Positions 38,041-48,049 of a DNA stretch of 64,000 nucleotides are shown here, one piece after another. A model generated the notes under the pieces. That model saw only the letters and a program-made list of their open reading frames with translations, was not told the DNA's origin and searched no databases. The first letter of the stretch is position 1; the number at the start of each line of letters is the position of its first letter. The DNA is from Salinicola corii (GTDB lineage Bacteria; Pseudomonadota; Gammaproteobacteria; Pseudomonadales; Halomonadaceae), in the NCBI RefSeq assembly GCF_008298015.1, contig NZ_VTPX01000014.1, forward strand, positions 1 through 64,000. The letters are read 5' to 3'. A program made the translations under genes and the position numbers.

Positions 38041-38547
38041 TCAGAGCTCCCCGGCGCCGGATTTGGCATAAGGCAAGCGCAGGCGACCGGTCATGATCAG
38101 AAAGACATTCAGGATCTGGAGGATGAAGATGATCACTGCCGATATCGGCAGGATTGAATAGGCGTACCCCATCGGAATCTGCATGATTGGCGACATCTGG
38201 GTCAGCGCCGATAGGCTGGCTTTCCACCCGCCCAACAATAGGACGAATCCTGCAAAAACCAGCACGACAACAGAGTTGATGAGATAAAGAACACGCCCGG
38301 CCTTTTCCGGCAGCAGTGAAGGAATCAGGTCCAGAGCCAGGTGCCTGTTGGTGCCAAAGCAGTAGGCCGCACCTGTCAGCGCCATCCATATCATCAGAAA
38401 GCGCAGGGTCTCCTCAGTATAGAGGGCGGGAACCCCCAACAAGTATCGTGTCGTCACCTGCCAGAGCATCAGGCAGACCATGGCGATCAACATCGTCGCC
38501 ATCAAAACCAGAAGAACTCTTTCCAGCCATCTCTTGAACGAAAGCAT
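38041..38547 (-). CDS. dctQ: TRAP transporter small permease subunit (DctQ)
   Basis: 168 aa from ATG 38547, chosen because GGAG lies eight bases upstream; GTG at 38571 is the longer option. Four membrane segments and the family phrase TEETLRFLMIWMALTGAAY. First gene of the six-gene leftward uronate operon. Its promoter shares the spacer with lacI, where an operator-like inverted repeat lies at 38654-38670. Confidence 0.9.
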   Translation of the reverse strand: MLSFKRWLERVLLVLMATMLIAMVCLMLWQVTTRYLLGVPALYTEETLRFLMIWMALTGAAYCFGTNRHLALDLIPSLLPEKAGRVLYLINSVVVLVFAGFVLLLGGWKASLSALTQMSPIMQIPMGYAYSILPISAVIIFILQILNVFLIMTGRLRLPYAKSGAGEL

Positions 38548-38653
38548 AAGATCACTCCGGGACCGAACCACGGAAATAGAAGCGTGCCGTTTTCTGAATG
38601 ATGATTAATGGGTCGGTATTTAAAGATTGAATATCGAAACTTAATTTTGCAAT

Positions 38654-38670
38654 ATGAAAAAAAATTTCAT
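38654..38670. promoter_or_regulatory. Operator ATGAAA-N5-TTTCAT, copy 1
   Basis: Inverted repeat in the divergent dctQ-lacI spacer; the five-base centre is all A. The same arms and spacing recur at 39750-39766 before dctP. A second structure, GATAGT-CATA-ACTATC (38680-38695), lies beside it. It probably binds the LacI-family regulator encoded between the two copies. The pattern also resembles the KdgR box of enterobacterial pectin genes (from memory). Confidence 0.7.
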
Positions 38671-38701
38671 TAGTTATACGATAGTCATAACTATCGGATC
38701 C

Positions 38702-38727
38702 GCGAAAGGGCAATGCGAAAGGGCAAT
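38702..38727 (+). repeat. Tandem 13-bp duplication at the lacI ribosome site
   Basis: GCGAAAGGGCAAT occurs twice head to tail (38702-38714 and 38715-38727). Each unit carries an AAGGG ribosome site, so the gene has two successive start regions: an ATG at 38713 and the main ATG at 38731, in the same frame. Confidence 0.85.
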
Positions 38728-38730
38728 GCG

Positions 38731-39747
38731 ATGAAGAAAAAGGGAAGGCGGCTGAAGCTTGCCGATGTGGCGGCTCACTGCAATGTTTCGATCAGCACCG
38801 CGTCGCGAGCGCTATCGGGGACGCCGGGGGTGCGGGCCGACCTGCGCGAGCGCATTCTCGCCACCGCGCGGGAGCTGAATTACCAACAACCCAGTACGCT
38901 GGCCGGTCAGCGCATCGTGGTACTGGCCAGCGCCAGGGCGATGGTGGACTACCAGCGCAACCAGTTCACGACCCATGTGCTCTACGGGATCAAGGCGCAG
39001 GCCAAGCTGCTGGACATGGAACTTGAGATGCAGAGCGCGCCGGATCGCCAGAGCGAACTGGCGCTGCTGAAAGAGGCCGAAGCATCGAAAGAAGTGGCCG
39101 GGCTGCTGTTCCTGGCGGTGGACGACGAAGTCGTGCTGGCGCAGGCGCGAACGCTGGCCAAGCCCATCGTGCTGGTCAATGGCGACGACCCGTTGATGCA
39201 GCTTTCCAGCGTGGCGCCGCACAATCGCGCAGCGGCGGCGGCCGCCACCCAGTATCTCGTCGACCTGGGGCATCAGCGCATTCTGTTCTGCACCAACCCG
39301 GGGCGTCGCACCATCGAGCGGCGCCGCGAAGGCTGGCTCGAATCGCTGCCCGTCGAGGTGCAGGCAGATCGGGACGACCTCGTCGTCGAGGTCGAGGAGT
39401 GGACGCCGGAAGCGGCGAGGGTGGGAATCGCGGCAAGGCTCGATCGGGGCGACGATTTCACCGCCGTGCTGTGCGCCGGCGACAGCCTCGCCATCGGCGT
39501 GGTGCTGGAACTCCGCGCCCGCGGACTGCGGGTCCCGCAGGATATCTCGGTGGTCGGTATCGACGGACTCCCCCAGGGCGAATTCCTGGCACCCGCGCTG
39601 ACGTCAGTACACGTTCCCATGCACAGTATCGGTCAGGCCGCGGTCAATCTGATGCGCGAACATGTGCTCGATGAAAGTTTCATTGCCCGTCGTGTCGAGC
39701 TCGCCTGCGAACTCGTCGTGCGCTCCTCATCGGGACTAAAGTCCTAG
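38731..39747 (+). CDS. LacI-family regulator of the uronate regulon
   Basis: 338 aa from ATG 38731 (six residues longer from 38713). Helix-turn-helix LKLADVAAHCNVSISTASRA with the hinge-helix downstream, then a periplasmic-binding-like sugar domain (VAGLLFLAV, DISVVGIDGLPQGEFLAPALT). Divergent from dctQM-kduDI and upstream of dctP-GH105, with a matching inverted repeat on each side. Probably represses both arms until an unsaturated uronate-derived sugar binds. Confidence 0.92.
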   Translation: MKKKGRRLKLADVAAHCNVSISTASRALSGTPGVRADLRERILATARELNYQQPSTLAGQRIVVLASARAMVDYQRNQFTTHVLYGIKAQAKLLDMELEMQSAPDRQSELALLKEAEASKEVAGLLFLAVDDEVVLAQARTLAKPIVLVNGDDPLMQLSSVAPHNRAAAAAATQYLVDLGHQRILFCTNPGRRTIERRREGWLESLPVEVQADRDDLVVEVEEWTPEAARVGIAARLDRGDDFTAVLCAGDSLAIGVVLELRARGLRVPQDISVVGIDGLPQGEFLAPALTSVHVPMHSIGQAAVNLMREHVLDESFIARRVELACELVVRSSSGLKS

Positions 39748-39749
39748 TT

Positions 39750-39766
39750 ATGAAAATTTTTTTCAT
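39750..39766. promoter_or_regulatory. Operator ATGAAA-N5-TTTCAT, copy 2
   Basis: Begins three bases after the lacI stop and 99 bp before the dctP start. Same 6-5-6 inverted repeat as copy 1 (centre ATTTT). Its presence implies that dctP and the GH105 gene have their own controlled promoter. Confidence 0.7.
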
Positions 39767-39864
39767 ATAGATATTGGTTTTCATCCCGGGCAGAATCGAT
39801 CCGAACCCTGCGGAAGCGTTGCGATAAACGATCGCGGCTGCGGATGGATAGACGGGAGAAAACC

Positions 39865-40836
39865 ATGAAATTATCTACAACGGTTGTCACCGTATTTTCG
39901 GTGGTAACTCTGAGTATCGCCAGCGCTAATGCCGATGTACGAATGAGGCTGGCCAACGCGTTGTCAAAGGATCATCCGAGCAGCGTCGTGCTTCAACAGT
40001 TCGCCGATGAAGTTCGTGAAAAAACGGATGGCGAGGTGTCGATCCGTCTTTTCGTCAATGGCGTGTTGGGCTCCGAACGGGAAGTCCTCGAGCAACTTCA
40101 GAATGGTGCCGTTGATATCACCCGCGTCAGCGCGGCAAGTCTGGAAAACTTCGATCCCGTTTTTCGCGTTTTTTCACTCCCTTATATTTTCGAGGATGAA
40201 GACGATTTCTACGAAAAAATGAGGGGGCCTGTCGCCTCAACCGTTTACCAAGCGACAAAAGACGATGGTTTCCAGGGGCTGACCTTTTTCGACAGCGGTG
40301 CCCGCTCTTTCTACACCATCTCCAAGCCGATCGAGACGCCCCAGGATCTGCAGGGGCTCAAGCTTCGGGTGATCAACTCCAATACGTCGATCCGCATGGT
40401 GGAACTGATGGGGGGGACACCGACGCCGCTTCCCTACGGAGAGGTCTACACCGCGCTGCAGTCGGGCGTGATCGATGGTGCCGAAAACAATCCCACCGCC
40501 CTGACCATCGGCCGCCACGGTGAAGTGGCGAAATACTACTCCCTCGATCAGCACCAGCGTATTCCCGACTTTCTGGTGATCTCCAACCGTGCCATGGAGA
40601 AGATGACGGGCGAGCAGCAGGAGATTGTCCGCGAGGCGGCTGTCCACGCCACTGAGGCCTATCGCGGGCTGTGGGACGAAGCGGTGCGAAAAGCCCTTGC
40701 CGATGCCCGCGAGATGGGGGTGGAGGTCAATCGGCCTGACAAGGAGCCGTTTCGTCGCGCCGTTCAGCCGCTGATCGACGAGTATCGTCGAGACGACACC
40801 GTCGGCCCCCTGCTGGAACAGATCGTTTCGGATTGA
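39865..40836 (+). CDS. dctP: TRAP transporter substrate-binding protein (DctP)
   Basis: 323 aa from ATG 39865, with GGGAG upstream. Signal peptide, cut near ANA-DVRM. DctP-family blocks: LSKDHPSSVVLQQFADEV, RLFVNGVLGSEREVLEQLQNG, LKLRVINSNTSIRMVELMGG with the conserved carboxylate-binding Arg, and PLPYGEVYTALQSGVIDGAE. Supplies uronate-type substrates to DctQM, encoded across the divergent promoter. Confidence 0.95.
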   Translation: MKLSTTVVTVFSVVTLSIASANADVRMRLANALSKDHPSSVVLQQFADEVREKTDGEVSIRLFVNGVLGSEREVLEQLQNGAVDITRVSAASLENFDPVFRVFSLPYIFEDEDDFYEKMRGPVASTVYQATKDDGFQGLTFFDSGARSFYTISKPIETPQDLQGLKLRVINSNTSIRMVELMGGTPTPLPYGEVYTALQSGVIDGAENNPTALTIGRHGEVAKYYSLDQHQRIPDFLVISNRAMEKMTGEQQEIVREAAVHATEAYRGLWDEAVRKALADAREMGVEVNRPDKEPFRRAVQPLIDEYRRDDTVGPLLEQIVSD

Positions 40837-40969
40837 ACTCTCCCCGACGTGAGTGGGCTGTCTAGCGAGGCATGCGCCTTGATCCCGTGGATCGTGAAGG
40901 CGTCGCGTCAAGCGGCTTGCTCACCCTCGTTCAGCTCAAAGTGTTCCCGGTTACATGGATGGTTGTGTC

Positions 40970-42058
40970 ATGAGCGCTCTGCCAGAAATTTCGAAAGATG
41001 GACTGAAACGTCATATCGCGCTTGTCATCAGAGGGCTGACCGAACTGCGCCACGACGGTCGCTTTCACGAACCCAATCTCGATGGCACCGCGGGCGATTA
41101 CGTCAGTTTCAACAGTTGGGAGTGGCCCCAGGGCGTCGGACTCTACGGGATCGCCAGGCTCTGGCAGCATACCCATGATGAAGAGGCGAAAAAGCTGCTG
41201 GAGAACTGGTACGAGACCCAGTTGTCCTCCGAACTGCCTCCCCTCAATGTCAATACCACCGCGCCGATGCTGGCCCTGTCGATCCTGTGGTCGGAAACCG
41301 GCGATCCCCGCTGGGAGGAGGCCCTCGCCAGTTGGGCCGAGCGGTTGATGGCGGAGATGCCACGCACACGCTGCGGCGGGTTTCAGCACAATGTCTCGGA
41401 CAAGATCAACGACGACGAGCTCTGGGACGACACCCTGTTCATGGTTGCGCTTTTCCTGGCCAACTATGGCCGGGCCGCCGACCGTCCGGAGCTCTCCGAA
41501 GAGGCCTGCCTTCAGTTCCTGGTGCACACCCACTACTTGAGCGAGCGCGAAACCGGCCTGTGGTTCCACGGCTGGACGTTCGACGGCCATCACAACTTTG
41601 CGCGGGCCCGCTGGGCGCGGGGCAACTCGTGGATTTCCGCCGGCCTGCTGGATTTCCTCGAAACCGCCGACCTGACACCGTCGCTCGAGCGTTATTTCGG
41701 CTGGGTACTGCGTGCCCAGATGGAAACCCTGCTCGACTACCAGTGCCCCAACGGCGCTTGGCGAACGCTGGTCGACGATGAGATCTCCTATGAAGAGATC
41801 TCCGCCACGGCGGCGTTCGGCTACGCCTTCCTGAAAGGGGCGCGTCTCGGTTACGGCGACGAACGTTGGGAGCGTGCCGGCAGATTGGCGCTGCAGGCGG
41901 TGATCGACAACATCGAGGAAGACGGCACGGTTGCCAACGTCTCCTACGGTACGCGGATGGGAAACACGCTGCAGTTCTACCGGGACATCCCGATCCATCC
42001 CACCGCCTACGGGCAGTCGATGTCACTGCTGTGCCTGGTGGAGGCGCTCCAGCACTGA
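40970..42058 (+). CDS. GH105 unsaturated rhamnogalacturonyl hydrolase (YteR-like)
   Basis: 362 aa, normal for the family; ATG 40970 used, with a 5-residue longer option at 40955. (Alpha/alpha)6-barrel landmarks: WEWPQGVGLYGIARLW, CGGFQHNVSDKINDDELWDD with the catalytic Asp region at ~148-154, FHGWTFDGHHNFARARWARG, and ISATAAFGYAFLKGARLGYG. Hydrates the double bond of unsaturated uronic acid at the oligosaccharide end, freeing the unsaturated sugar that feeds KduI and KduD. No signal peptide, so cytosolic after TRAP import. Confidence 0.94.
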   Translation: MSALPEISKDGLKRHIALVIRGLTELRHDGRFHEPNLDGTAGDYVSFNSWEWPQGVGLYGIARLWQHTHDEEAKKLLENWYETQLSSELPPLNVNTTAPMLALSILWSETGDPRWEEALASWAERLMAEMPRTRCGGFQHNVSDKINDDELWDDTLFMVALFLANYGRAADRPELSEEACLQFLVHTHYLSERETGLWFHGWTFDGHHNFARARWARGNSWISAGLLDFLETADLTPSLERYFGWVLRAQMETLLDYQCPNGAWRTLVDDEISYEEISATAAFGYAFLKGARLGYGDERWERAGRLALQAVIDNIEEDGTVANVSYGTRMGNTLQFYRDIPIHPTAYGQSMSLLCLVEALQH

Positions 42059-42220
42059 GTCTTTCTCAGCGACATCGATGAAGCTGGCCTGACGTTGCGC
42101 AGGCCTGTCCCATACGGCCACCACAGCCTCCTAGACTGAATGCCCCCTCGCTGCAACCACCCCTTCTCACGCTATTGGACAATTGATTAAACGCTGCTTC
42201 ACGCTCTAGTCTGTGCCGAT

Positions 42221-42244
42221 TGCCGGCTGTCTGACAGGCCGGCA
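42221..42244 (+). promoter_or_regulatory. Palindromic hairpin in the dppA leader
   Basis: TGCCGGC (42221-42227) and GCCGGCA (42238-42244) pair around 10 nt, 66 bp before the dppA start. The 251-bp spacer 42059-42309 otherwise holds only promoter-like sequence. Could be an operator or a leader hairpin. Confidence 0.35.
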
Positions 42245-42309
42245 TCACAACGACAAGCGGCCACAAGCCGATATCACAAGAACAGCGATAGCTGTGCAGG
42301 AGATGGATA

Positions 42310-43896
42310 ATGAAGAAGACGCTGCTTGCGGCTGGCATCGCCGCCATGATGCTGGGCGCGACCCCGGTCATGGCCAAGACGCTGGTCTACTGCTCCGAAG
42401 GCTCGCCGGAGGGGTTCGATCCCTCGCTCTACACTGCTGGCACCACCTTCGATGCGTCGAGCAAGACGATCTACAACCGCCTGGTCCAGTTCAAGCCGGG
42501 TACCACCGAAGTCGAGCCGGCCATCGCCGAGAGCTGGGACGTGTCGGACGACGGCCTGGAAGTGACCTTCCACCTGCGCGACGACGTTAAGTTCCAGACC
42601 ACCGACTATTTCACCCCGAGCCGCATGCTCGACGCGGACGACGTCATCTGGACGTTCGAGCGTCAGATGGACGAGAACAATCCGTACTACAAGCTGGCCA
42701 ACGGCAGTTTCGAATACTTCAACTCGATGTCGATGGGCGAGTTGATCAAGTCGATCGACAAGGTCGACGATCACACCGTGAAGTTCGTGCTCACGCAGCC
42801 CAACGCGCCCTTCGTGGCAAACCTGGCGATGGATTTCGCCTCGATCCACTCCAAGGAGTACGAGCAGCAGCTGCTCGACGAGGGCAAGCCGGAGCTGGCC
42901 AATCAGCAGCCGATCGGTACCGGTCCGTTCCAGTTCGTCAACTATCGTGAAGACGCGGCCATTCGCTACCAGGCCAACCCGGACTATTTCCGCGGCAAGC
43001 AGCCGATCGACAACCTGGTCTTCGCGATCACCTCCGATGCCCAGGTTCGTTATCAGAAGCTGATGGCCGGCGAGTGCCAGGTGATGCCGTTCCCGAACCC
43101 GTCCGATGTTCAGGAAATGCAGCAGAACGACGATATCAACGTGCTCGAGGAGGCCGGTCTGAACGTGGCTTATCTGGCCTACAACACCCAGATGGCGCCG
43201 TTCGACAAGCCGGAAGTGCGCAAGGCACTGAACATGGCGATCAACAAGCAGGCGATCATCGATGCGGTGTTCCAGGGTGCCGGCCAGGTGGCCAAGAACC
43301 CGATTCCGCCGTCCATGTGGGGCTACAACGACGCTATCCAGGACGATCAGTACGATCCCGACAAAGCCAAGCAGATGCTCGAGGACGCGGGGGTCGAGAA
43401 CCTGAAGATGAACATCTGGGCGATGCCGGTCCAGCGTCCGTACATGCCCAACGCGCGCCGCACCGCCGAGCTGATGCAGTCGGACCTGTCCAAGGTCGGC
43501 GTCGACGCGCAGATCGTCACCTACGAGTGGGGCGAGTACCTGAAGCGCTCGTCGGACACCAAGCGTGACGGTGCGGTCATCCTCGGCTGGACCGGCGACA
43601 ACGGCGACCCGGACAACTTCCTGGGCGTGCTGCTCGGCTGTGACGGTGTCGGCGGCGCCAACCGCTCGCAGTGGTGCTACCAGCCGTTCGACGATCTGAT
43701 CCAGAAAGCTCGCACCCTGGATAGTCAGGAAGAGCGTGCCAAGCTCTACGAGCAGGCCCAGGAGATCTTCAAGGAGCAGGCACCTTGGGACACCCTGGCC
43801 CACTCCACGGTCTTCATGCCGTTGCGCAAGGAAGTGACCGGCTACAAGATCGATCCGCTCGGCGGCCATAGCTTCGAAGGCGTCGACATCGAGTGA
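42310..43896 (+). CDS. dppA: Dipeptide ABC transporter periplasmic binding protein
   Basis: 528 aa. Signal peptide MKKTLLAAGIAAMMLGATPV.. cut before KTLVYCSEG. SBP family 5 landmarks: SPEGFDPSLYTAGTTFDASS, YNRLVQFKPGTTEVEPAIAE, RYQANPDYFRGKQPIDNLVF, RKALNMAINKQAIIDAVFQG, and ILGWTGDNGDPDNF. Strong resemblance to E. coli DppA (dipeptide/heme binding). First gene of a five-gene operon. Confidence 0.95.
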   Translation: MKKTLLAAGIAAMMLGATPVMAKTLVYCSEGSPEGFDPSLYTAGTTFDASSKTIYNRLVQFKPGTTEVEPAIAESWDVSDDGLEVTFHLRDDVKFQTTDYFTPSRMLDADDVIWTFERQMDENNPYYKLANGSFEYFNSMSMGELIKSIDKVDDHTVKFVLTQPNAPFVANLAMDFASIHSKEYEQQLLDEGKPELANQQPIGTGPFQFVNYREDAAIRYQANPDYFRGKQPIDNLVFAITSDAQVRYQKLMAGECQVMPFPNPSDVQEMQQNDDINVLEEAGLNVAYLAYNTQMAPFDKPEVRKALNMAINKQAIIDAVFQGAGQVAKNPIPPSMWGYNDAIQDDQYDPDKAKQMLEDAGVENLKMNIWAMPVQRPYMPNARRTAELMQSDLSKVGVDAQIVTYEWGEYLKRSSDTKRDGAVILGWTGDNGDPDNFLGVLLGCDGVGGANRSQWCYQPFDDLIQKARTLDSQEERAKLYEQAQEIFKEQAPWDTLAHSTVFMPLRKEVTGYKIDPLGGHSFEGVDIE

Positions 43897-43909
43897 TTCT
43901 CTCCTAGCG

Positions 43910-43946
43910 AAGACGCGGGGCGGCCCTGACAGCCGCCCCGCGTCTT
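43910..43946 (+). terminator. Strong intra-operon stem-loop after dppA
   Basis: AAGACGCGGGGCGGC (43910-43924) pairs perfectly with GCCGCCCCGCGTCTT (43932-43946), a 15-bp GC-rich stem with a 7-nt loop, starting 13 bp after the dppA stop and 26 bp before dppB. Lacks a T-run. Such structures after binding-protein genes commonly stabilise that mRNA and lower expression of the membrane genes. Confidence 0.8.
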
Positions 43947-43972
43947 AACGCGTGACTAGCCAGTACTCCAAA

Positions 43973-44977
43973 ATGTTCAAATTCTTTCTGGTCAAGCTGG
44001 CGCAGCTGGTCCCGACGTTCATTGGCGTCACCATCGTTGCGTTCGCTTTCATTCGCCTGTTGCCGGGCGATCCGATTCTGCTGATGGCGGGGGAGCGCGG
44101 CATTTCCGCCGAACGCTACGCCCAGCTCGAATCTCAAATGGGCTTCGACCGCTCTCTGGTCGTCCAATATCTCGATTTCCTGAAGGGATTGCTTCACGGC
44201 GATCTCGGTAACTCCCTGGTGACCCACGCGCCGGTGATGGACGAGTTCATGAGCCGCTTCCCGGCGACGCTCGAACTCTCGCTGTTCGCGCTGGCGTTCG
44301 CCGTGATCATCGGCCTGCCGGCGGGTGTGCTGGCGGCGGTCAAGCGTGGCAAGACGCTCGACCACACCATCATGGGGGTCAGCCTGACCGGCTATTCGAT
44401 GCCGATCTTCTGGTGGGGCCTGCTGCTGATCATGCTGTTCTCGAGCACCCTGGGCTGGACCCCGGTCTCCGGGCGCATCTCGTACATGTACTTCATCGAG
44501 CCAGTCACCGGCTTCATGACCATCGACAGCCTGATCGCCGGCGACTGGGGCGCGTTTCTCTCCTCGCTGCACTACCTGATCCTGCCGTCGATCGTGCTGG
44601 GGACGATCCCGCTGGCGGTCATCGCCCGTCAGACCCGCTCCTCGATGCTCGAGGTGCTGGGCGAGGACTACGTGCGCACCGCGCGAGCCAAGGGATTGTC
44701 CAACTTCCGCGTGATCATGGTGCATACCCTGCGCAACGCGCTAATTTCGGTGGTGACGGTGATCGGGCTTCAGGTCGGCCTGCTGCTGGCGGGGGCGATC
44801 CTGACCGAAACGATCTTCTCGTGGCCGGGCATCGGCAAGTGGATGATCGATGCGATCTCGCGACGTGACTACCCCTCGGTGCAGGGCGGCCTGGTCCTGA
44901 TCGCGTTCATCGTGATGATCGTCAATCTGCTGGTCGATCTCGCCTATGGCGTCATCAACCCGCGCATTCGCCACTAA
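43973..44977 (+). CDS. dppB: Dipeptide ABC transporter permease
   Basis: 334 aa from ATG 43973 (MFKFFLVKLAQLVPTFIGVT, the usual family start; GTG 43952 gives seven more residues). Six membrane segments, RLLPGDPI near the N-terminus and the EAA loop RTARAKGLSNFRVIMVHTLRNA. Pairs with DppC. Confidence 0.94.
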   Translation: MFKFFLVKLAQLVPTFIGVTIVAFAFIRLLPGDPILLMAGERGISAERYAQLESQMGFDRSLVVQYLDFLKGLLHGDLGNSLVTHAPVMDEFMSRFPATLELSLFALAFAVIIGLPAGVLAAVKRGKTLDHTIMGVSLTGYSMPIFWWGLLLIMLFSSTLGWTPVSGRISYMYFIEPVTGFMTIDSLIAGDWGAFLSSLHYLILPSIVLGTIPLAVIARQTRSSMLEVLGEDYVRTARAKGLSNFRVIMVHTLRNALISVVTVIGLQVGLLLAGAILTETIFSWPGIGKWMIDAISRRDYPSVQGGLVLIAFIVMIVNLLVDLAYGVINPRIRH

Positions 44978-44992
44978 CAGGGGGCTATCATC

Positions 44993-45892
44993 ATGAGTAC
45001 CATTTCTACCCCCGCCGCACCCGGTTCGTTCCGCTACCAGCTGGCCTCCTTCTGGAGCGACTTCAGCGCCAGTCGCGGCGCGCTGGTCGGCCTGATCTTC
45101 ATCGTCTTCATTCTGCTCGTCGCGCTGTTCGCGCCATGGGTCGCGCCGCATGACCCGGCGATGCAGGATCGTGCCGCGCTGCTGGTGCCGCCGGTGTGGC
45201 ATGCCGAGGGTAGCTGGAACTACGTCCTCGGCACCGACGCGGTAGGTCGCGACATCCTCTCGCGACTGATCTACGGCGCGCGCTATTCGCTCTCGATCAG
45301 CGCCATGGTGGTGGTGATCTCGATGGGCGTGGGCATTTTCCTCGGCCTGCTGGCCGGGTATTTCCGTGGCTGGATCGAGACTGTCATTACCCGTGTGATG
45401 GACGTGGTGCTGGCGTTTCCCAGCCTGCTGCTGGCACTGGGCCTGGTCGCCATCCTCAGCCCCGGTCTGACCAGCGCCATGATCGCCATCGCGCTGGTGC
45501 AGTTGCCTTACTTCGTGCGGCTGACGCGGGCCGCGGTGATTGGCGAGAAGAATCGCGAGTACGTCATCGCCAGCCGGCTCTCCGGTGCCGGGCATCTGCG
45601 CCTGATGTTCAACACCTTGCTGCCCAACTGCATGGCGCCGCTGATCGTGCAGGCGACGCTCTCTTTCTCCACTGCGATTCTCGATATCGCGGCGCTGGGC
45701 TTCCTGGGCATGGGTGTCCAGCCGCCGACGCCGGAGTGGGGCGCGATGCTGGCCAACGCCCGCGAGTTCATGGGTAGCGCCTACTGGGCGGTGACATTTC
45801 CGGGGCTGATCATCCTGCTGACTGTGCTGATGATCAACCTGATGGGCGACGGCCTGCGCGATGCGCTGGACCCGAAGATGAAAAGATCGTGA
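44993..45892 (+). CDS. dppC: Dipeptide ABC transporter permease
   Basis: 299 aa, start 15 bp after dppB. N-terminal cytoplasmic stretch and six membrane segments; GTDAVGRDILSRLIYGARYS and EAA-loop ASRLSGAGHLRLMFNTLLPN; ends LMGDGLRDALDPK. An inactive relative of this family lies at 62072-62385. Confidence 0.95.
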   Translation: MSTISTPAAPGSFRYQLASFWSDFSASRGALVGLIFIVFILLVALFAPWVAPHDPAMQDRAALLVPPVWHAEGSWNYVLGTDAVGRDILSRLIYGARYSLSISAMVVVISMGVGIFLGLLAGYFRGWIETVITRVMDVVLAFPSLLLALGLVAILSPGLTSAMIAIALVQLPYFVRLTRAAVIGEKNREYVIASRLSGAGHLRLMFNTLLPNCMAPLIVQATLSFSTAILDIAALGFLGMGVQPPTPEWGAMLANAREFMGSAYWAVTFPGLIILLTVLMINLMGDGLRDALDPKMKRS

Positions 45893-45955
45893 GCGCTTCG
45901 CTCGCCCTGGCGCATGGCGTTCGGGGCGGGTGCGGCGACGCGATGAGGAGTTGTC

Positions 45956-46992
45956 ATGGCATTACTAGATATCGAAGGGCTCAGCGTTCGCTTCAAGACC
46001 AGTAGCGGCCTGTTTGCCGCCGTGGAAGGCGTCGACATCAACGTCGACCGTGGCGAAGTGTGGTCGATCGTGGGCGAATCCGGCTCGGGCAAGTCGGTGT
46101 CCATGCTTGCCACCATGGGCCTGCTGCCGTGGACGGCGCAGGTCACCGCCGACAAGATGACATTCGACGGCCAGGATCTGCAGCAGCTGAGTTCGCGCCA
46201 GCGCCGGCGCATCGTCGGCGGCGAGATGTCGATGATCTTTCAGGAGCCGATGAGCAGCCTCAACCCCTGCTTCACCGTCGGCACCCAGATCGACGAGATG
46301 ATCAAGCAGCACCTGGGAGGCTCGCGTAAGGAGCGCCACGAACGAGCGCTGGATCTGCTGGCGCAGGTGGGGATTCCCGATCCGGCGCGACGGATCAAGG
46401 CCTACCCGCATCAGCTATCCGGCGGCATGAGCCAGCGGGTGATGATCGCCATGGCGATCTCCTGTAACCCGCGGCTGCTGATCGCCGACGAGCCGACCAC
46501 CGCGCTCGACGTCACCATCCAGGCGCAGATCCTCGAGCTGCTGCTGCGGCTGCAGGAAGATACCGGCATGGCGCTGATCCTGATCACCCACGACATGGGC
46601 GTGGTGGCGGAGACCGCCAAGCACGTGGTGGTGCAGTACGCCGGCCGCCAGGTCGAGAAACAGGACGTGAAGTCGCTGTTCGCCAACCCGCGCCACCCCT
46701 ACACCGAAGCGCTGCTGTCGGCGCTGCCGGAGCGCGCAGGCAATCAGGCGCGACTGCCGACCATTCCCGGCGTCGTTCCCGGCCAGCACGATCGGCCGAG
46801 CGGCTGCCTGTTCAATCCGCGCTGCCAGTACGCCACCGAGCATTGTCGCGAGGTGGAGCCGGTACCAGCCGCGGACGATCCCGCCCGTACGTTGTGTCAC
46901 TATCCCCTGGAAGACGGGATCTCGCCGTCGCCGGCTGCGGCGGGCGCTGCGCGAGACAACCCGCAATCCAGCCCGCATAGAGAGGTGCGCCC

Positions 46993-46996
<4 letters not shown>
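45956..46996 (+). CDS. dppD: Dipeptide ABC transporter ATP-binding protein
   Basis: 346 aa. GAGGAG precedes the ATG. Walker [11 protein letters not shown], signature [14 protein letters not shown], Walker B LLIADEPT, switch His in ITHDMG; C-terminal oligopeptide-transporter region with cysteines ([15 protein letters not shown]), probably the Fe-S site known in this subfamily. Overlaps dppF by four bases (ATGA). Confidence 0.95.
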
Positions 46997-47997
<1,001 letters not shown>

Positions 47998-48049
47998 CGC
48001 GACGCGGGATACGCGGGCGTGGATCTGCGCCGGTCGGTGGGCGAGAAGA

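Noticed and set aside
39671-39683. ATGAAA-G-TTTCAT inside lacI as a third operator
   Set aside because: The arms match but the spacer is one base instead of five, and the site lies within coding sequence, so it is probably chance.
42274-43869. 531-codon minus-strand frame opposite dppA
   Set aside because: Mirror of the dppA codon pattern, with no ribosome site or recognisable motif.
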